DNA of 64,000 nucleotides from Arthrobacter sp. AFG7.2 (GCF_002892835.1 NZ_PJMB01000003.1:1-64000), one strand, 5' to 3'. Numbered from the stretch's first letter, positions 53,718-63,263 are shown. The notes: generated from the sequence alone by a model not told the origin. Numbers and translations: made by a program.

Positions 53718-56447
53718 GTGCCAAGCAAGGCCAAAACCGGCAAGAAACTCGTGATTGTGGAGTCTCCGGCCAAGAGCAAGACCATCGCCAAGTACCTTGG
53801 CGAAGGCTTCATCGTCGAGGCCTCAATTGGTCACATCCGCGACCTGCCGCAGCCGTCCGAACTCCCCGCAGAGCTGAAGAAAACGTCGGTGGGCAAGTTC
53901 GCCGTCGACATTGAAAACGACTTCAAGCCCTACTACGTGGTGTCCGCGGACAAAAAGAAAAAGGTGACCGAGCTCAAGGCCGCGCTCAAGGACGCCGACG
54001 AACTTTACCTCGCAACCGATGGGGACCGCGAGGGCGAGGCCATCGCGTGGCACCTGCTGGAAGTGCTCAAGCCCAAGGTCCCGGTGTACCGGATGACCTT
54101 CGGCGAAATCACCAAGGAAGCCATCCAGCGCGCCATGGGCAACCTGCGCGATGTGGACACGGCGCTGGTGGATGCCCAGGAAACGCGGCGCGTCCTGGAC
54201 CGGCTGTACGGCTACGAAATTTCCCCCGTGCTGTGGCGCAAGGTGGCCCGCGGCCTGTCCGCCGGCCGGGTGCAGTCCGTGGTAACCCGCATGGTGGTGG
54301 ACCGCGAGCGCGAGCGGATGGCGTTCAAGGCGGCCTCGTACTGGGACCTCACCGGCCAGTTCGGCGCCGACGCCGGATCCTTCAAGGCCAAGCTTGCCGC
54401 CGTGGACGGCGCCAAGGTGGCCAGCGGCCGGGACTTCAACGACGACGGCGTCCTGACGTCGAAGAACGTCGCGCACCTGAACCAGGAACTGGCTACGTCC
54501 CTGGCGGCTGGGCTGCAGAGCGCCGAGTTCCGCGTCCGCTCTGTAGACACCAAGCCGTACACCCGGCGTCCGGCTGCCCCCTTCACCACGTCCACCCTGC
54601 AGCAGGAGGCGGGCCGCAAGCTGCGGTTCTCCTCCAAGAGCACCATGCAGGTGGCCCAGCGGCTGTACGAAAACGGCTACATCACCTACATGCGTACGGA
54701 CTCCTCCGCGCTGAGCGACGAGGCCGTCACCGCGGCCCGCCGCCAGGCCTCCGAGCTGTACGGTCCCGAGTACATCCCGCAGTCGCCCCGCGTGTACACC
54801 GGCAAGGCAGCCAATGCCCAGGAAGCCCACGAGGCCATCCGCCCCGCCGGCGACTCGTTCCGCACCCCGGCGCAGGTGGCCAAGCAGCTCTCCGGCGACG
54901 AGTTCCGCCTTTACGAGCTTATTTGGAAGCGCACCGTGGCGTCCCAGATGGCTGACGCCAAGGGTTCGACGGCGACCATCCGGCTCGGTGCTGTCGCTGC
55001 TGACGGGCGCGACGCCGAGTTCTCGGCCTCCGGCACAGTGATCACGTTCCCCGGTTTCCTCGCCGCCTACGAGGAAGGCAAGGACGAAACCCGCGGAGAC
55101 GATGACTCCGACGAAGCCCGCCGGCTGCCCAACGTGGCCAAGGGGGACGCCCTCAAGGGATCCGAAATCGTTGCAGTGGGCCACGAAACCTCGCCGCCGC
55201 CGCGCTACACCGAAGCCTCGCTGACGGCAGAGCTGGAAAAGAAGGGCATCGGACGCCCGTCCACATATGCCTCCACCATTTCCACCATCCAGGACCGCGG
55301 CTACGTCCGGAAACAGGGCTCAGCCCTGGTTCCGAGCTGGATCGCCTTCTCGGTGATCCGCCTGCTGGAGCAGCACTTCAGCGACTACGTGGATTACGAG
55401 TTCACCGCGGACATGGAAGGCGACCTGGACAAGATCGCCAACGGCCAGGCCGTTGGTGCCTCGTGGCTCCGGCACTTCTACTTCGGGGAAGACTCGGATC
55501 CGGGCCTGTTGAGCATCGTCAACAACCTGGGCGAGATCGACGCCCGCGAAATCAACTCCATCCCCATCACCGATGAGATCACGCTTCGGGTGGGCAAGTT
55601 CGGTCCGTACCTGGAAAGCTCCGCCGCCACCGTCGACCCAAAAACCGGCGAGATCGTGGAATCGGCGCGCGCCAACGTGCCGGAGGACCTGGCACCGGAT
55701 GAACTGACGGCCGCCAAGGCCGTTGAGCTCATGGAAACGGCGGCGCCGGAGGAACGCGTCCTGGGCGCGGATCCGCACACCGGGCACACCGTCGTCGCCA
55801 AGAACGGCCGCTACGGCGCCTATGTCACCGAGATCATCCCTGAGATGACCGAGGAACAAATCGCCAACCAGCCGGTGGAGTACTACAAGAACGGCAAGCC
55901 CAAACCGCCCAAAAAGCCGGTCAAGGCCAAGCCGCGTACGGGCTCGCTCTTCAAATCGATGACTGTTGAGTCAGTCACCCTCGACGAGGCGCTGCAGCTG
56001 ATGAGCCTGCCCCGCGTGCTCGGTGAGGACGCCGAAGGCAACCTCATCACCGTGCAAAACGGCCGGTTTGGCCCGTACCTGAAAAAAGGAACGGACTCCC
56101 GGTCCATTGGCTCCGAGGAGGAAATCTTCACCATCACGCTGGAGCAGGCGCTGGAGATCTACTCCCAGCCCAAACAGCGTGGTGCCCGTGCCGCAGTCCC
56201 GCCGCTGGCGGAGTTTGGTCCGGACCCGGTATCCGAGAAGAACATCGTGGTGAAGGAAGGCCGCTTCGGCCCCTACATCACGGACGGGATTACCAACATC
56301 ACCGTTCCGCGTGCCACCGCCCTGGAGGAACTGACCCGCGAACAGGCTGTTGAGCTGCTCGCCGAGAAGCGCGCCAAGGGCCCGGTCAAGCGCACCACCA
56401 CCGCCCGGAAGGCTCCGGCCAAGAAGAAGGCCACCGCGAAGAAGTAG
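53718..56447 (+). CDS. topA: DNA topoisomerase I
   Basis: 909-aa type IA topoisomerase relaxing negative supercoils. TOPRIM domain at the N-terminus (KKLVIVESPAKSKTIAKYLG; DGDREGEAIAWHLL), catalytic Tyr near 324 in ITYMRTDSSAL, then several GRFGPY-type C-terminal repeats in place of zinc fingers, and a Lys/Ala-rich tail (RKAPAKKKATAKK) as in mycobacterial TopA. GTG at 53718 with GTAGGAG upstream; an earlier in-frame start at 53676 lacks support. Confidence 0.96.
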   Translation: MPSKAKTGKKLVIVESPAKSKTIAKYLGEGFIVEASIGHIRDLPQPSELPAELKKTSVGKFAVDIENDFKPYYVVSADKKKKVTELKAALKDADELYLATDGDREGEAIAWHLLEVLKPKVPVYRMTFGEITKEAIQRAMGNLRDVDTALVDAQETRRVLDRLYGYEISPVLWRKVARGLSAGRVQSVVTRMVVDRERERMAFKAASYWDLTGQFGADAGSFKAKLAAVDGAKVASGRDFNDDGVLTSKNVAHLNQELATSLAAGLQSAEFRVRSVDTKPYTRRPAAPFTTSTLQQEAGRKLRFSSKSTMQVAQRLYENGYITYMRTDSSALSDEAVTAARRQASELYGPEYIPQSPRVYTGKAANAQEAHEAIRPAGDSFRTPAQVAKQLSGDEFRLYELIWKRTVASQMADAKGSTATIRLGAVAADGRDAEFSASGTVITFPGFLAAYEEGKDETRGDDDSDEARRLPNVAKGDALKGSEIVAVGHETSPPPRYTEASLTAELEKKGIGRPSTYASTISTIQDRGYVRKQGSALVPSWIAFSVIRLLEQHFSDYVDYEFTADMEGDLDKIANGQAVGASWLRHFYFGEDSDPGLLSIVNNLGEIDAREINSIPITDEITLRVGKFGPYLESSAATVDPKTGEIVESARANVPEDLAPDELTAAKAVELMETAAPEERVLGADPHTGHTVVAKNGRYGAYVTEIIPEMTEEQIANQPVEYYKNGKPKPPKKPVKAKPRTGSLFKSMTVESVTLDEALQLMSLPRVLGEDAEGNLITVQNGRFGPYLKKGTDSRSIGSEEEIFTITLEQALEIYSQPKQRGARAAVPPLAEFGPDPVSEKNIVVKEGRFGPYITDGITNITVPRATALEELTREQAVELLAEKRAKGPVKRTTTARKAPAKKKATAKK

Positions 56448-56457
56448 CGGATGCGGC

Positions 56458-56486
56458 CCTCATGCAGCACGTATGTTTGCATGAGG
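56458..56486 (+). other. Hairpin after topA
   Basis: CCTCATGCA (56458-56466) pairs with TGCATGAGG (56478-56486), 11-nt loop, no U-tract. It lies between the topA stop and the SseB-like start (64 nt apart). Confidence 0.5.
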
Positions 56487-56511
56487 CACCGGATCGTGAT
56501 CGGGTAGAAGG

Positions 56512-56931
56512 ATGACTGAACAGCCCGGAATTGATGACACCACTCCACTCAACGACCTCGAGGAAAAGCTGGCCCAGGGCGGAAAGCCCGATGCCAGTCC
56601 CGTGGACGTCATCCTGTCCTTCCTGAACAGCGAGGTCTACATCATCAGCTCGGACGGCATCGAGGGCGAGGACTCCCAAGTGGAGCCGCTGGTCCTGGGA
56701 AATGCCGACGGCGACCCCGTCCTGGCCGTCTTCTCGCACCCGAGCCGTGTGGACCAGCAGTACCTGGAGGCAGCACCCAACGTGCTGGGAACCCAGGGCG
56801 CAGCCATCATCGCCAACATCGGTGATGAGCTCGGAATGGTCATCAACCCGGGCGCAGCCTATGGTTTCGAGATCAACCCGGAGGGCGTCGCCAACATCAA
56901 ACGCGACTTCAAGCGGGCTGACGAGGAATAA
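56512..56931 (+). CDS. SseB-family protein
   Basis: 139 aa, one SseB N-terminal-type domain: VDVILSFLNSEVYI, GDPVLAVFSHPSRV and VINPGAAYGFEINPEGV. The function of this family is poorly known. The ATG follows AGAAGG at 2-3 nt, unusually close. The stop lies 7 nt before the ppx ATG. Confidence 0.85.
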   Translation: MTEQPGIDDTTPLNDLEEKLAQGGKPDASPVDVILSFLNSEVYIISSDGIEGEDSQVEPLVLGNADGDPVLAVFSHPSRVDQQYLEAAPNVLGTQGAAIIANIGDELGMVINPGAAYGFEINPEGVANIKRDFKRADEE

Positions 56932-56938
56932 TGGCAGC

Positions 56939-57928
56939 ATGCGGCTAGGCGTCCTCGATATCGGGTCCAATACTGTCCATCTCCTCCTGGTGGATGCCCA
57001 CCCCGGCGCGCGCCCGGTTCCCTTCGCGTCGCACAAACGGCCGCTGTCCCTGGTCCAGTACCTGGAGCCGGACGGCAGCATCAACGACGCAGGCCAGCAC
57101 GAGCTCACCGAGTTCGTCCTCGAAGCCTGGGAATTCGCTGCCAGGCACAAGGCAGAGGACCTCCTGGCCTTCTGTACATCGGCGATCCGCGAGGCCACCA
57201 ACGGTCCCGAGGTTTTGGCCCGGGTCAAGCACGAAACCACCGTCACACTGCAGGAGCTCACCGGCAGCGAAGAAGCATCCATGACGTTCTTCGCCGTCCG
57301 GCGCTGGCACGGTTGGGGTGCCGGGCCGATCCTGAACCTCGACATCGGCGGCGGCTCCTTCGAGATGGCCTTCGGCCAGGACGAGCTCCCGGAAGTGGCC
57401 ACCTCCGTACCGCTGGGTGCCAGCCGGCTCACGCGGGACTGGCTCGCCGAAGACCCGCCCTCGGCTAAGAGCGTTAAGGAGCTGCGGCGGTACATCCGCG
57501 CCACCCTCAAGCCTGCCGTCCGGGAATTCGACGGACTGGGCCGGGCCAACGTGGTCGCCGGAACGTCAAAGACTTTCCGCTCCCTGGCCCGGATCGCCGG
57601 CGCTGCCCCCAGCGCGGAAGGCCCCTACATTAAGCGGGAACTGCATGCTTCCGACCTGGGGATCTGGGCCCAGCGCATTTCGGCGATGAAGGCCGAGGAC
57701 CGGCTTCACCTGCCCGGCGTCTCCGAGGCGCGCGCCCACCAGCTGCTGGCCGGAGCCCTCGTCGCGGAGGCCGCCCTGGAACTGTTCAAATTCAAAAAGC
57801 TTCGGATCTGCCCCTGGGCCCTGCGTGAAGGTCTCATTCTGCGCCGGCTGGACCAGTTGGTGTTTTCCGGGCCGCTGGAACTGGCACCCCACGTGGCGCC
57901 GCGGCAGGCTGTCGAAGCCGCGGTTTAG
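56939..57928 (+). CDS. ppx: Ppx/GppA-family exopolyphosphatase
   Basis: 329 aa, the short form without the C-terminal HD domain. ASKHA-fold motifs: LGVLDIGSNTVHLLLVD, FCTSAIREATN, LDIGGGSFEMAFG and VVAGTSKTFRSLARI. It hydrolyses polyphosphate or pppGpp; the short actinobacterial forms vary in activity. ATG at 56939 begins with the first strand. Confidence 0.92.
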   Translation: MRLGVLDIGSNTVHLLLVDAHPGARPVPFASHKRPLSLVQYLEPDGSINDAGQHELTEFVLEAWEFAARHKAEDLLAFCTSAIREATNGPEVLARVKHETTVTLQELTGSEEASMTFFAVRRWHGWGAGPILNLDIGGGSFEMAFGQDELPEVATSVPLGASRLTRDWLAEDPPSAKSVKELRRYIRATLKPAVREFDGLGRANVVAGTSKTFRSLARIAGAAPSAEGPYIKRELHASDLGIWAQRISAMKAEDRLHLPGVSEARAHQLLAGALVAEAALELFKFKKLRICPWALREGLILRRLDQLVFSGPLELAPHVAPRQAVEAAV

Positions 57929-58223
57929 CGCACCGCCGCAACGCCCGCCGGGAGGCTTAAAAGCGGAAGCACCGGCGCCGGCACCAGGAAAATGGGGGAA
58001 AACCCGGTGCCGCCTGCCGGTGCCCTGGCAGGGATCCCCATCCCTGCCGCATCACTCGCACCCTCAATGAGGTACTCACTACGTTAGGGCTCCAAGTTGT
58101 GAGGTACCTGCACCAAACATGTGAGCCAGCTGGGAAGGCGATTTCGGCAGTTCCCGGGACTTTCCAGGTTCACCCGGGTCATCGATTTCTGCGGCGGCCG
58201 GGACAAGCTGTAATGATGGAGCC
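57929..58223. other. 295-nt intergenic region with nested hairpins and a repeated GAGGTAC
   Basis: No gene seen. An outer GCACCGGC/GCCGGTGC pair (57969-57976, 58016-58023) encloses GGCACC/GGTGCC (57980-57985, 58006-58011). Directly after comes GGCAGGGAT-CCCC-ATCCCTGCC (58027-58048), a likely ppx terminator lacking a U-tract. TGAGGTAC then occurs twice, about 31 nt apart (near 58068 and 58099), upstream of proC, possibly regulator half-sites. Confidence 0.5.
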
Positions 58224-59057
58224 ATGAGCAACCGAATCGCATTCCTTGGCTGTGGATCCATGAACGAAGCAATTCTGAGTGGCCTGCTGGAAGCCGGGAC
58301 GGATCCGGCGGATGTCGTGGCAACTGTCCGCCGTGCAGAGCGCGCTGCGGAACTGGCCGAACGGCACCACGGCATCACCGCAATCGCCGGTGAGGAGGAG
58401 CCGGACAACAATAAACAGGCAACCAAGGGATCCGGCGTGGTGATCCTTGGCGTCAAACCGGTTGGCATCACGGACCTTGCCCGGGAGATCAGTAGCTCCC
58501 TCTCGCCCGGCACGGTGGTGGTCAGCGTGGCCGCGGCCGTGTCCATTGCCCAGCTTGAAGCGGCACTGCCGGCCGGACAGCCGGTCATCCGCTCCATGCC
58601 CAATACGCCGGCGAAGCTGGGCCGCGGCGTCGTGTCAGTCTCACCCGGCACCAACTGCACCCCGGAGCAGCTTCAGAAGGTCAAAGGCGTCCTGCGCAGC
58701 GCGGGAACCGTGGTGGAGGTTCCCGAGGAGCAGGTAGACGCGCTCTCGGCGATCAGCGGCTCAGGCCCCGCCTACGCCTTCTACCTGGCGGAGGCCATGG
58801 CAGCAGCCGGCCGGGAACTGGGCCTGGACCCTGACCTCTCCCTTCTCCTGGCCCGGGAGACCGTGGCAGGAGCGGGTTTCATGCTCGCTGAGCCCGGCGC
58901 CGATCCAACCGCACTGCGCAAGGCGGTGACAAGCCCGAACGGCACCACAGAACGCGCCATCGCCACCTTCGATGAGCGCGGCCTGCCGGCCATCATCGCG
59001 GCCGGCGCCCGGGCCGCCGCGGACCGGGCAGCGGAGATCACCAAGCAGCTCGGCTAG
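58224..59057 (+). CDS. proC: Pyrroline-5-carboxylate reductase
   Basis: 277 aa, last step of proline synthesis, NAD(P)H-dependent. IAFLGCGSMNEAIL Rossmann loop, ILGVKP, SMPNTPAKLGRGV, and the signature ALSAISGSGPAYAFYLAEAM, then TVAGAGFML. GGAG lies close (3 nt) to the ATG. Convergent with the potassium-transport gene. Confidence 0.95.
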   Translation: MSNRIAFLGCGSMNEAILSGLLEAGTDPADVVATVRRAERAAELAERHHGITAIAGEEEPDNNKQATKGSGVVILGVKPVGITDLAREISSSLSPGTVVVSVAAAVSIAQLEAALPAGQPVIRSMPNTPAKLGRGVVSVSPGTNCTPEQLQKVKGVLRSAGTVVEVPEEQVDALSAISGSGPAYAFYLAEAMAAAGRELGLDPDLSLLLARETVAGAGFMLAEPGADPTALRKAVTSPNGTTERAIATFDERGLPAIIAAGARAAADRAAEITKQLG

Positions 59058-59075
59058 CGTGGGCGGACGCCGCCG

Positions 59076-59762
59076 TCAGGGCCGGGCGGCGAACCGTTCC
59101 AGCAGGTCCACATGGCCGGACACGATCAGCATGTCCCGGGAGGACACCTTGGTCTCCGGCCGGGCGTACGTGAAGTCTTCACCGGGGGACTTCACCCCGA
59201 CGATCGTCACACCGTACTTTGAGCGGACCTTGGACTCGTCCAGCGTGAAACCCACTGTTTCCCGCGGCGGATACATCTTCACAATGGCGAAGTCGTCGTC
59301 GAACTCGATGAAGTCCAGCATCCGGCCGGAGACCAGGTGCGCGGCGCGGACGCCGGCGTCGGCTTCCGGGTAGATCACATGGTTGGCGCCGATGCGGGTG
59401 AGGATCTTGCCATGCGAGGGCGTGATGGCCTTGACCCACAGGTGCTCGATGCCCAGGTCCACCAGGTTGACGGTGATCAGCACCGAGGACTCGATGGACG
59501 TGCCCACGCCTACGACGGCGGAGCTGAACTCCTGCGCGCCCAGCTGGCGGAGCGCGTCGATGTTCGTGGCGTCGGCCTCCACCACGTGGGTCAGCAGCGG
59601 CGCCCACTTCTGCACCAGGGTCCGGTCGCGTTCGATCGCAAGGACCTCCCTGCCCTGCTTGACCAGCTGTTCCGCCGTGGAGGATCCGAAGCGGCCCAGC
59701 CCGATCACCAGCACCGGAGCGTTGTGCGCGGGACGCCGGGGGGCGTCTGGGGAACTAGCCAA
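59076..59762 (-). CDS. ktrA: Potassium channel regulatory subunit (KtrA/TrkA RCK type)
   Basis: 228 aa. RCK-N with the Rossmann loop VLVIGLGRFGSSTAEQL, VEADATNIDALRQLG and VWVKAITPSH-like stretch, then RCK-C (IVKMYPPRETVGFTLDESKV onward). It gates the membrane subunit in response to nucleotides. The start is TTG at 59762, overlapping the ktrB stop by 8 nt; no ATG or GTG lies before the Rossmann strand apart from an internal GTG, so coupling to ktrB translation is likely. Confidence 0.9.
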   Translation of the reverse strand: MASSPDAPRRPAHNAPVLVIGLGRFGSSTAEQLVKQGREVLAIERDRTLVQKWAPLLTHVVEADATNIDALRQLGAQEFSSAVVGVGTSIESSVLITVNLVDLGIEHLWVKAITPSHGKILTRIGANHVIYPEADAGVRAAHLVSGRMLDFIEFDDDFAIVKMYPPRETVGFTLDESKVRSKYGVTIVGVKSPGEDFTYARPETKVSSRDMLIVSGHVDLLERFAARP

Positions 59763-61188
59763 TGATGGGCCTCTCTTCGGGATAGTGGTACAACTGGCTG
59801 CGCTGGCGCAGTGCCAGTGCAGCGGCGAGGGTTACAGTGCCTACACGGCCAGCAAACATCAGTGCCGTCAGAACGTAAACGCCCGACGGCGGGACCTCGG
59901 CGCTGAGGTTTGTGCTGAGTCCGCAGGTGGCGAAGGCTGAAATGGTTTCGAACAGCACCCGGTCCAGGGAGGCACCACTGATATGCAGCAGGAGGAACGC
60001 TGAGACCGAAACCAGGGTGGCGCCGGCGACAATCACTGAGATGGCCACCCGCATAGTGCCCTCCGGGATGGTCCTGCCATAGACCTTGACGTCGGCGTCG
60101 CCGCGCGCTTCGGCGATGATCGCCAGGAACATCACGGCGATGGTGGTCACTTTGATGCCGCCCGCCGTCGAGGCTGAACCGCCACCGGCGAACATCAGGG
60201 CGTCCGTCAACAGCATGGTGGTGGATTCCATCTGGTTCTGGTCCACCAGGTTGAAGCCGCCGGACCGCATCATGACGGAGGCAAAGAGCGAGTGCGTAAT
60301 CTTGTCACCAAAGTCCATGGAGCCAATGGTCCGCGAGTTCTCCCACTCCATCAGCCCCCACAGGAACGTGCCGGAGAACAGGAGGATGAAGGAGACCTGG
60401 ATGGTGAGCTTGGTGTGCAGGTTCCACTTTTTGTAGTTCAGCCCGTTTTGCTGGAGGACCATCACCACGGGAAAACCGAGGCTGCCCAGGAAGACACCCA
60501 GCATGAGGGGAATGAGGATCCACAGATCGGTTTCGTAGGGCACGATGCCGTCCGAATGCGGGGTGAAGCCTGCATTGTTGAAGGATGAGATGGCATAGAA
60601 GATGCCGTGCCAGACGGACTGCCAGAACGGCTCACCCAGCGTGAGGAACCGGGGGATCAGGGCCAGCGCGAGGATCCCTTCGATGACCACTGAGGTTGTG
60701 ATGACGATCCGCAGCAGGGTACCCACCTCGCCGAGGCGCCCTGCGTTGTTCATTGATTCCGCTGCAATGATCTTGCCGCGCACCCCGAGTCGCTTGCTCA
60801 CCATCAGCGCCAGGAGGGATGCCAGGGTCAGGGTCCCGAGTCCGCCGATGAAGATGCCCGTCAGGATTACCAGTTGGCCAAAGAAGGACCAGTGGACCGC
60901 CGTCGAAACGACTGTCAGCCCTGTCACGCACACGGCCGAAACGGCTGTGAACAGAGCCTGGTGGGGTGGCGTGACAGTACCGGTGGCAGAGGAGATGGGC
61001 AGGGACAGCAGGAGCGTGAACACCAGACAGACCCCGGCGAACGCGCTGAGTGCCAGCCGGGCCGGCGAGGTGTTCGCAATGTCGTCGACGAAGTCGCGAA
61101 GACGCGTCAGTATCCAGAGGCCTTCCCGCTCCTGGGTTGCGGGATGCCAGTTGGCCGGGGTCCGGGGCCTCGACTGGCTTTGCGTCAT
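59755..61188 (-). CDS. ktrB: Potassium transporter membrane subunit (KtrB/TrkH family)
   Basis: 477 aa with four channel-like M1-P-M2 repeats. Filter loops near SAVCVTGLTVV, SSFNNAGFTP, MMRSGGFNLV and FATCGLSTNL, each with the conserved Gly. Imports potassium with Na or H coupling under control of KtrA. ATG at 61188 with a GAGGAAAAG site about 9-17 nt upstream. Confidence 0.92.
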   Translation of the reverse strand: MTQSQSRPRTPANWHPATQEREGLWILTRLRDFVDDIANTSPARLALSAFAGVCLVFTLLLSLPISSATGTVTPPHQALFTAVSAVCVTGLTVVSTAVHWSFFGQLVILTGIFIGGLGTLTLASLLALMVSKRLGVRGKIIAAESMNNAGRLGEVGTLLRIVITTSVVIEGILALALIPRFLTLGEPFWQSVWHGIFYAISSFNNAGFTPHSDGIVPYETDLWILIPLMLGVFLGSLGFPVVMVLQQNGLNYKKWNLHTKLTIQVSFILLFSGTFLWGLMEWENSRTIGSMDFGDKITHSLFASVMMRSGGFNLVDQNQMESTTMLLTDALMFAGGGSASTAGGIKVTTIAVMFLAIIAEARGDADVKVYGRTIPEGTMRVAISVIVAGATLVSVSAFLLLHISGASLDRVLFETISAFATCGLSTNLSAEVPPSGVYVLTALMFAGRVGTVTLAAALALRQRSQLYHYPEERPIIG

Positions 61189-61292
61189 GTGTGGCTTTTC
61201 CTCGGTTGAAACTGCTTCCTTGAGTAGTAAACCACTAATGCATGCGTAATGACCGGGCAGGAGGGGCGTCCGGCTCAGGTAGCCTGTGATTG

Positions 61293-62504
61293 ATGACATA
61301 CCTCCCGGGTCTCAGCCAGCCCGCGCCCCCAACGGTGGTGGCGTGGAGTTCTGACATGACCGCGTACAACTTCGGACCCGGCCATCCCATGGCACCGGAG
61401 CGGATGGACCTGACGGCCCGGTTGGCGGACAGCCTGGGCCTGTTCGACCTGGACCACGTTGCGGTGGAGGCACCGGAGGTCGCGGACGACGCGGCCCTTG
61501 AGTCCGTGCATTCCCCGGAGTTTGTTGCGGCAGTCAGGAGGGTCAGCGAGAATCCCGGCCAGCCTGATGAAGCGCGTGGCCTGGGCACCGAGGATGATCC
61601 TGCCTTTGCAGGCATGCACGAGGCCGCTGCCCGCCTTGCGGGTGCTTCGTTGCTGTCCGCGTCAAGGATCCTGGACGGCTCAGCCTTGCGTGCCATTAAT
61701 TTTGGCGGCGGCATGCACCACGCAGCCCGGGAACGGGCCAGCGGATTCTGCATTTACAACGACGCCGCACTGGCTGTGCAGAAACTGCTCGACGGCGGCA
61801 TCCGCAGGGTGGCGTACATCGACGTCGACGCGCATCACGGCGACGGGACGGAAAGTATCTTCTGGGATGACCCCCGCGTACTCACGGTTTCGCTGCATGA
61901 GAGCGGCATGACGCTTTTCCCGGGCACGGGGTTCGCCAACGAAATCGGCGGGCCGCAGGCAGAGGGGACAGCGGTCAACGTGGCCCTGCCCTCAGGGACG
62001 GGCGATGCCGGCTGGCTGCGCGCGTTCCACGCGGTGGTGCCGCAGCTGGTGGCGGCTTTCCAGCCGGAAGTGATCGTCAGCCAGCACGGGTGCGACTCCC
62101 ACCGCGCGGATCCGCTGACCCACCTCAACCTCAGTGTTGACGGGCAGCGGGAGGCCGCCTCCGCCGTCGGATATCTTGCCGCCCGGCACTGCGACAACCG
62201 GTGGATCGCCACCGGAGGCGGAGGGTACAACGTCCTCCAGGTGGTCCCGCGGTCCTGGAGCCACCTGATCGGCATCGCGGCCGGCAGGCCTGTTCCCCTG
62301 CGTACCCCGGTCCCGCAGGACTGGCGGATGTATGTCGAGGAGAAATTCGGCTCCGCGGCACCGGTGATGATGAGTGACGACGTGGAGCTGTGGTGGCGGT
62401 CCTGGGAGGTCGGGTTCGACCCCAACGACGCCGTGGACCGCACGGTCATGGCCACCCGCAAGGCTGTCTTTCCGCTTCACGGACTGGACCCCTGGTTCGA
62501 CTGA
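61293..62504 (+). CDS. acuC: Acetoin-utilisation-type histone deacetylase family protein (AcuC)
   Basis: 403 aa class I deacetylase fold. Zinc and charge-relay motifs: NFGGGMHHAARERASGFCIYND, YIDVDAHHGDGTESIFW, SLHESG, VSQHGCDSHRADPL and TGGGGYN. In Bacillus, AcuC removes the acetyl group from acetyl-CoA synthetase; acs is in the same window. ATG 61293 chosen: TAGCCT ends 7 nt upstream, no Shine-Dalgarno. Divergent from ktrB. Confidence 0.92.
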   Translation: MTYLPGLSQPAPPTVVAWSSDMTAYNFGPGHPMAPERMDLTARLADSLGLFDLDHVAVEAPEVADDAALESVHSPEFVAAVRRVSENPGQPDEARGLGTEDDPAFAGMHEAAARLAGASLLSASRILDGSALRAINFGGGMHHAARERASGFCIYNDAALAVQKLLDGGIRRVAYIDVDAHHGDGTESIFWDDPRVLTVSLHESGMTLFPGTGFANEIGGPQAEGTAVNVALPSGTGDAGWLRAFHAVVPQLVAAFQPEVIVSQHGCDSHRADPLTHLNLSVDGQREAASAVGYLAARHCDNRWIATGGGGYNVLQVVPRSWSHLIGIAAGRPVPLRTPVPQDWRMYVEEKFGSAAPVMMSDDVELWWRSWEVGFDPNDAVDRTVMATRKAVFPLHGLDPWFD

Positions 62505-62563
62505 AGGCCCGTGCTGCTGCCGCCTTCCCAAACCCCCGCACCGCCGAAATAGTTGATGCCTTT

Positions 62564-62577
62564 CGACGTATATGTCG
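62564..62577. promoter_or_regulatory. Palindrome before the ArsR-type gene
   Basis: CGACGTATATGTCG: CGAC/GTCG arms around an AT-rich centre, about 15-28 nt before the ATG and directly upstream of the TAGGGT box (62579-62584). A self-regulatory operator for the encoded regulator is plausible. Confidence 0.5.
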
Positions 62578-62591
62578 CTAGGGTGGGAGGC

Positions 62592-63203
62592 ATGGTGACA
62601 GACGACGTATTTGCCGTCATAGCGGAATCGACCCGGCGGGACATCCTGCTCTCCCTCCGTTCAGGGGACAAGGCCGTGGGCGAGCTGGTGGAGGAATTGG
62701 CTGCAAGCCAGCCCACCATTTCCAAGCACCTCAAAGTCCTTCGCGAAGCCCAGCTGGTGAGCATGCGGGCACAGGGCCAGAAGCGCTACTACGCACTGAA
62801 CCGCAAACCCCTCGAAGGCATCGCCAGCTGGCTTGAAACCCTCGACGTGGGGGCGGCCGCCCCCGCGGCAGCACAGCCCGCTCCGGCCGCCCGTGCCCAC
62901 GCCGCTGCCGCAGAAACCGACGAGGCGCGGCAGCCTTCATCAAGCCCACGCAAGCCCGCGACCCCCCACAAGGAGGCAGCCACTGCCGGTGCCGTTGCGG
63001 CGGATGCCGTGTCCGCCGGTGTGCTGGTGCCGGACGGCGCCGAGCTGAGCCCCGCCGTCGTACTGCCCGGCGGAACTGCAGCGCCACTGAGCGACGACAC
63101 CGTGCCCCAGCAGATCGGCAGGACGGTGGGCCGGGCCGCCACCAAGGCCGCGGACCTCCTGGCCAGCCTCCCCAACCTGCCGAAGTTTGGACGCAAGAAG
63201 TAG
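62592..63203 (+). CDS. ArsR-type winged-helix regulator with long Ala/Pro-rich C-terminal tail
   Basis: 203 aa. Residues 1-85 form an ArsR-family HTH (FAVIAESTRRDILLSLRSG, LVEELAASQPTISKHLKVLREAQLV, RYYALNRKPLEGIASWLETL). No metal-binding Cys motif is seen. Residues about 90-175 are Ala/Pro-rich and probably disordered, and the last 30 (TVGRAATKAADLLASLPNLP, then KFGRKK) form an amphipathic, basic end that might contact DNA or membrane. ATG 62592 with GGGAGG upstream and TAGGGT 7 nt before it. Confidence 0.85.
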   Translation: MVTDDVFAVIAESTRRDILLSLRSGDKAVGELVEELAASQPTISKHLKVLREAQLVSMRAQGQKRYYALNRKPLEGIASWLETLDVGAAAPAAAQPAPAARAHAAAAETDEARQPSSSPRKPATPHKEAATAGAVAADAVSAGVLVPDGAELSPAVVLPGGTAAPLSDDTVPQQIGRTVGRAATKAADLLASLPNLPKFGRKK

Positions 63204-63211
63204 CCCTTAAG

Positions 63212-63254
63212 CACGTAAGCAGCCTCCATGACCGGCATGGAGGCTGCTTACGTG
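63212..63254. terminator. Bidirectional hairpin between converging genes
   Basis: CACGTAAGCAGCCTCCATG (63212-63230) pairs perfectly with 63236-63254 around a 5-nt loop, a 19-bp stem. It stands between the ends of the ArsR-type and lactate-dehydrogenase genes. No U-tract, but it should block transcripts from both sides. Confidence 0.8.
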
Positions 63255-63263
63255 TGCGGCGAC

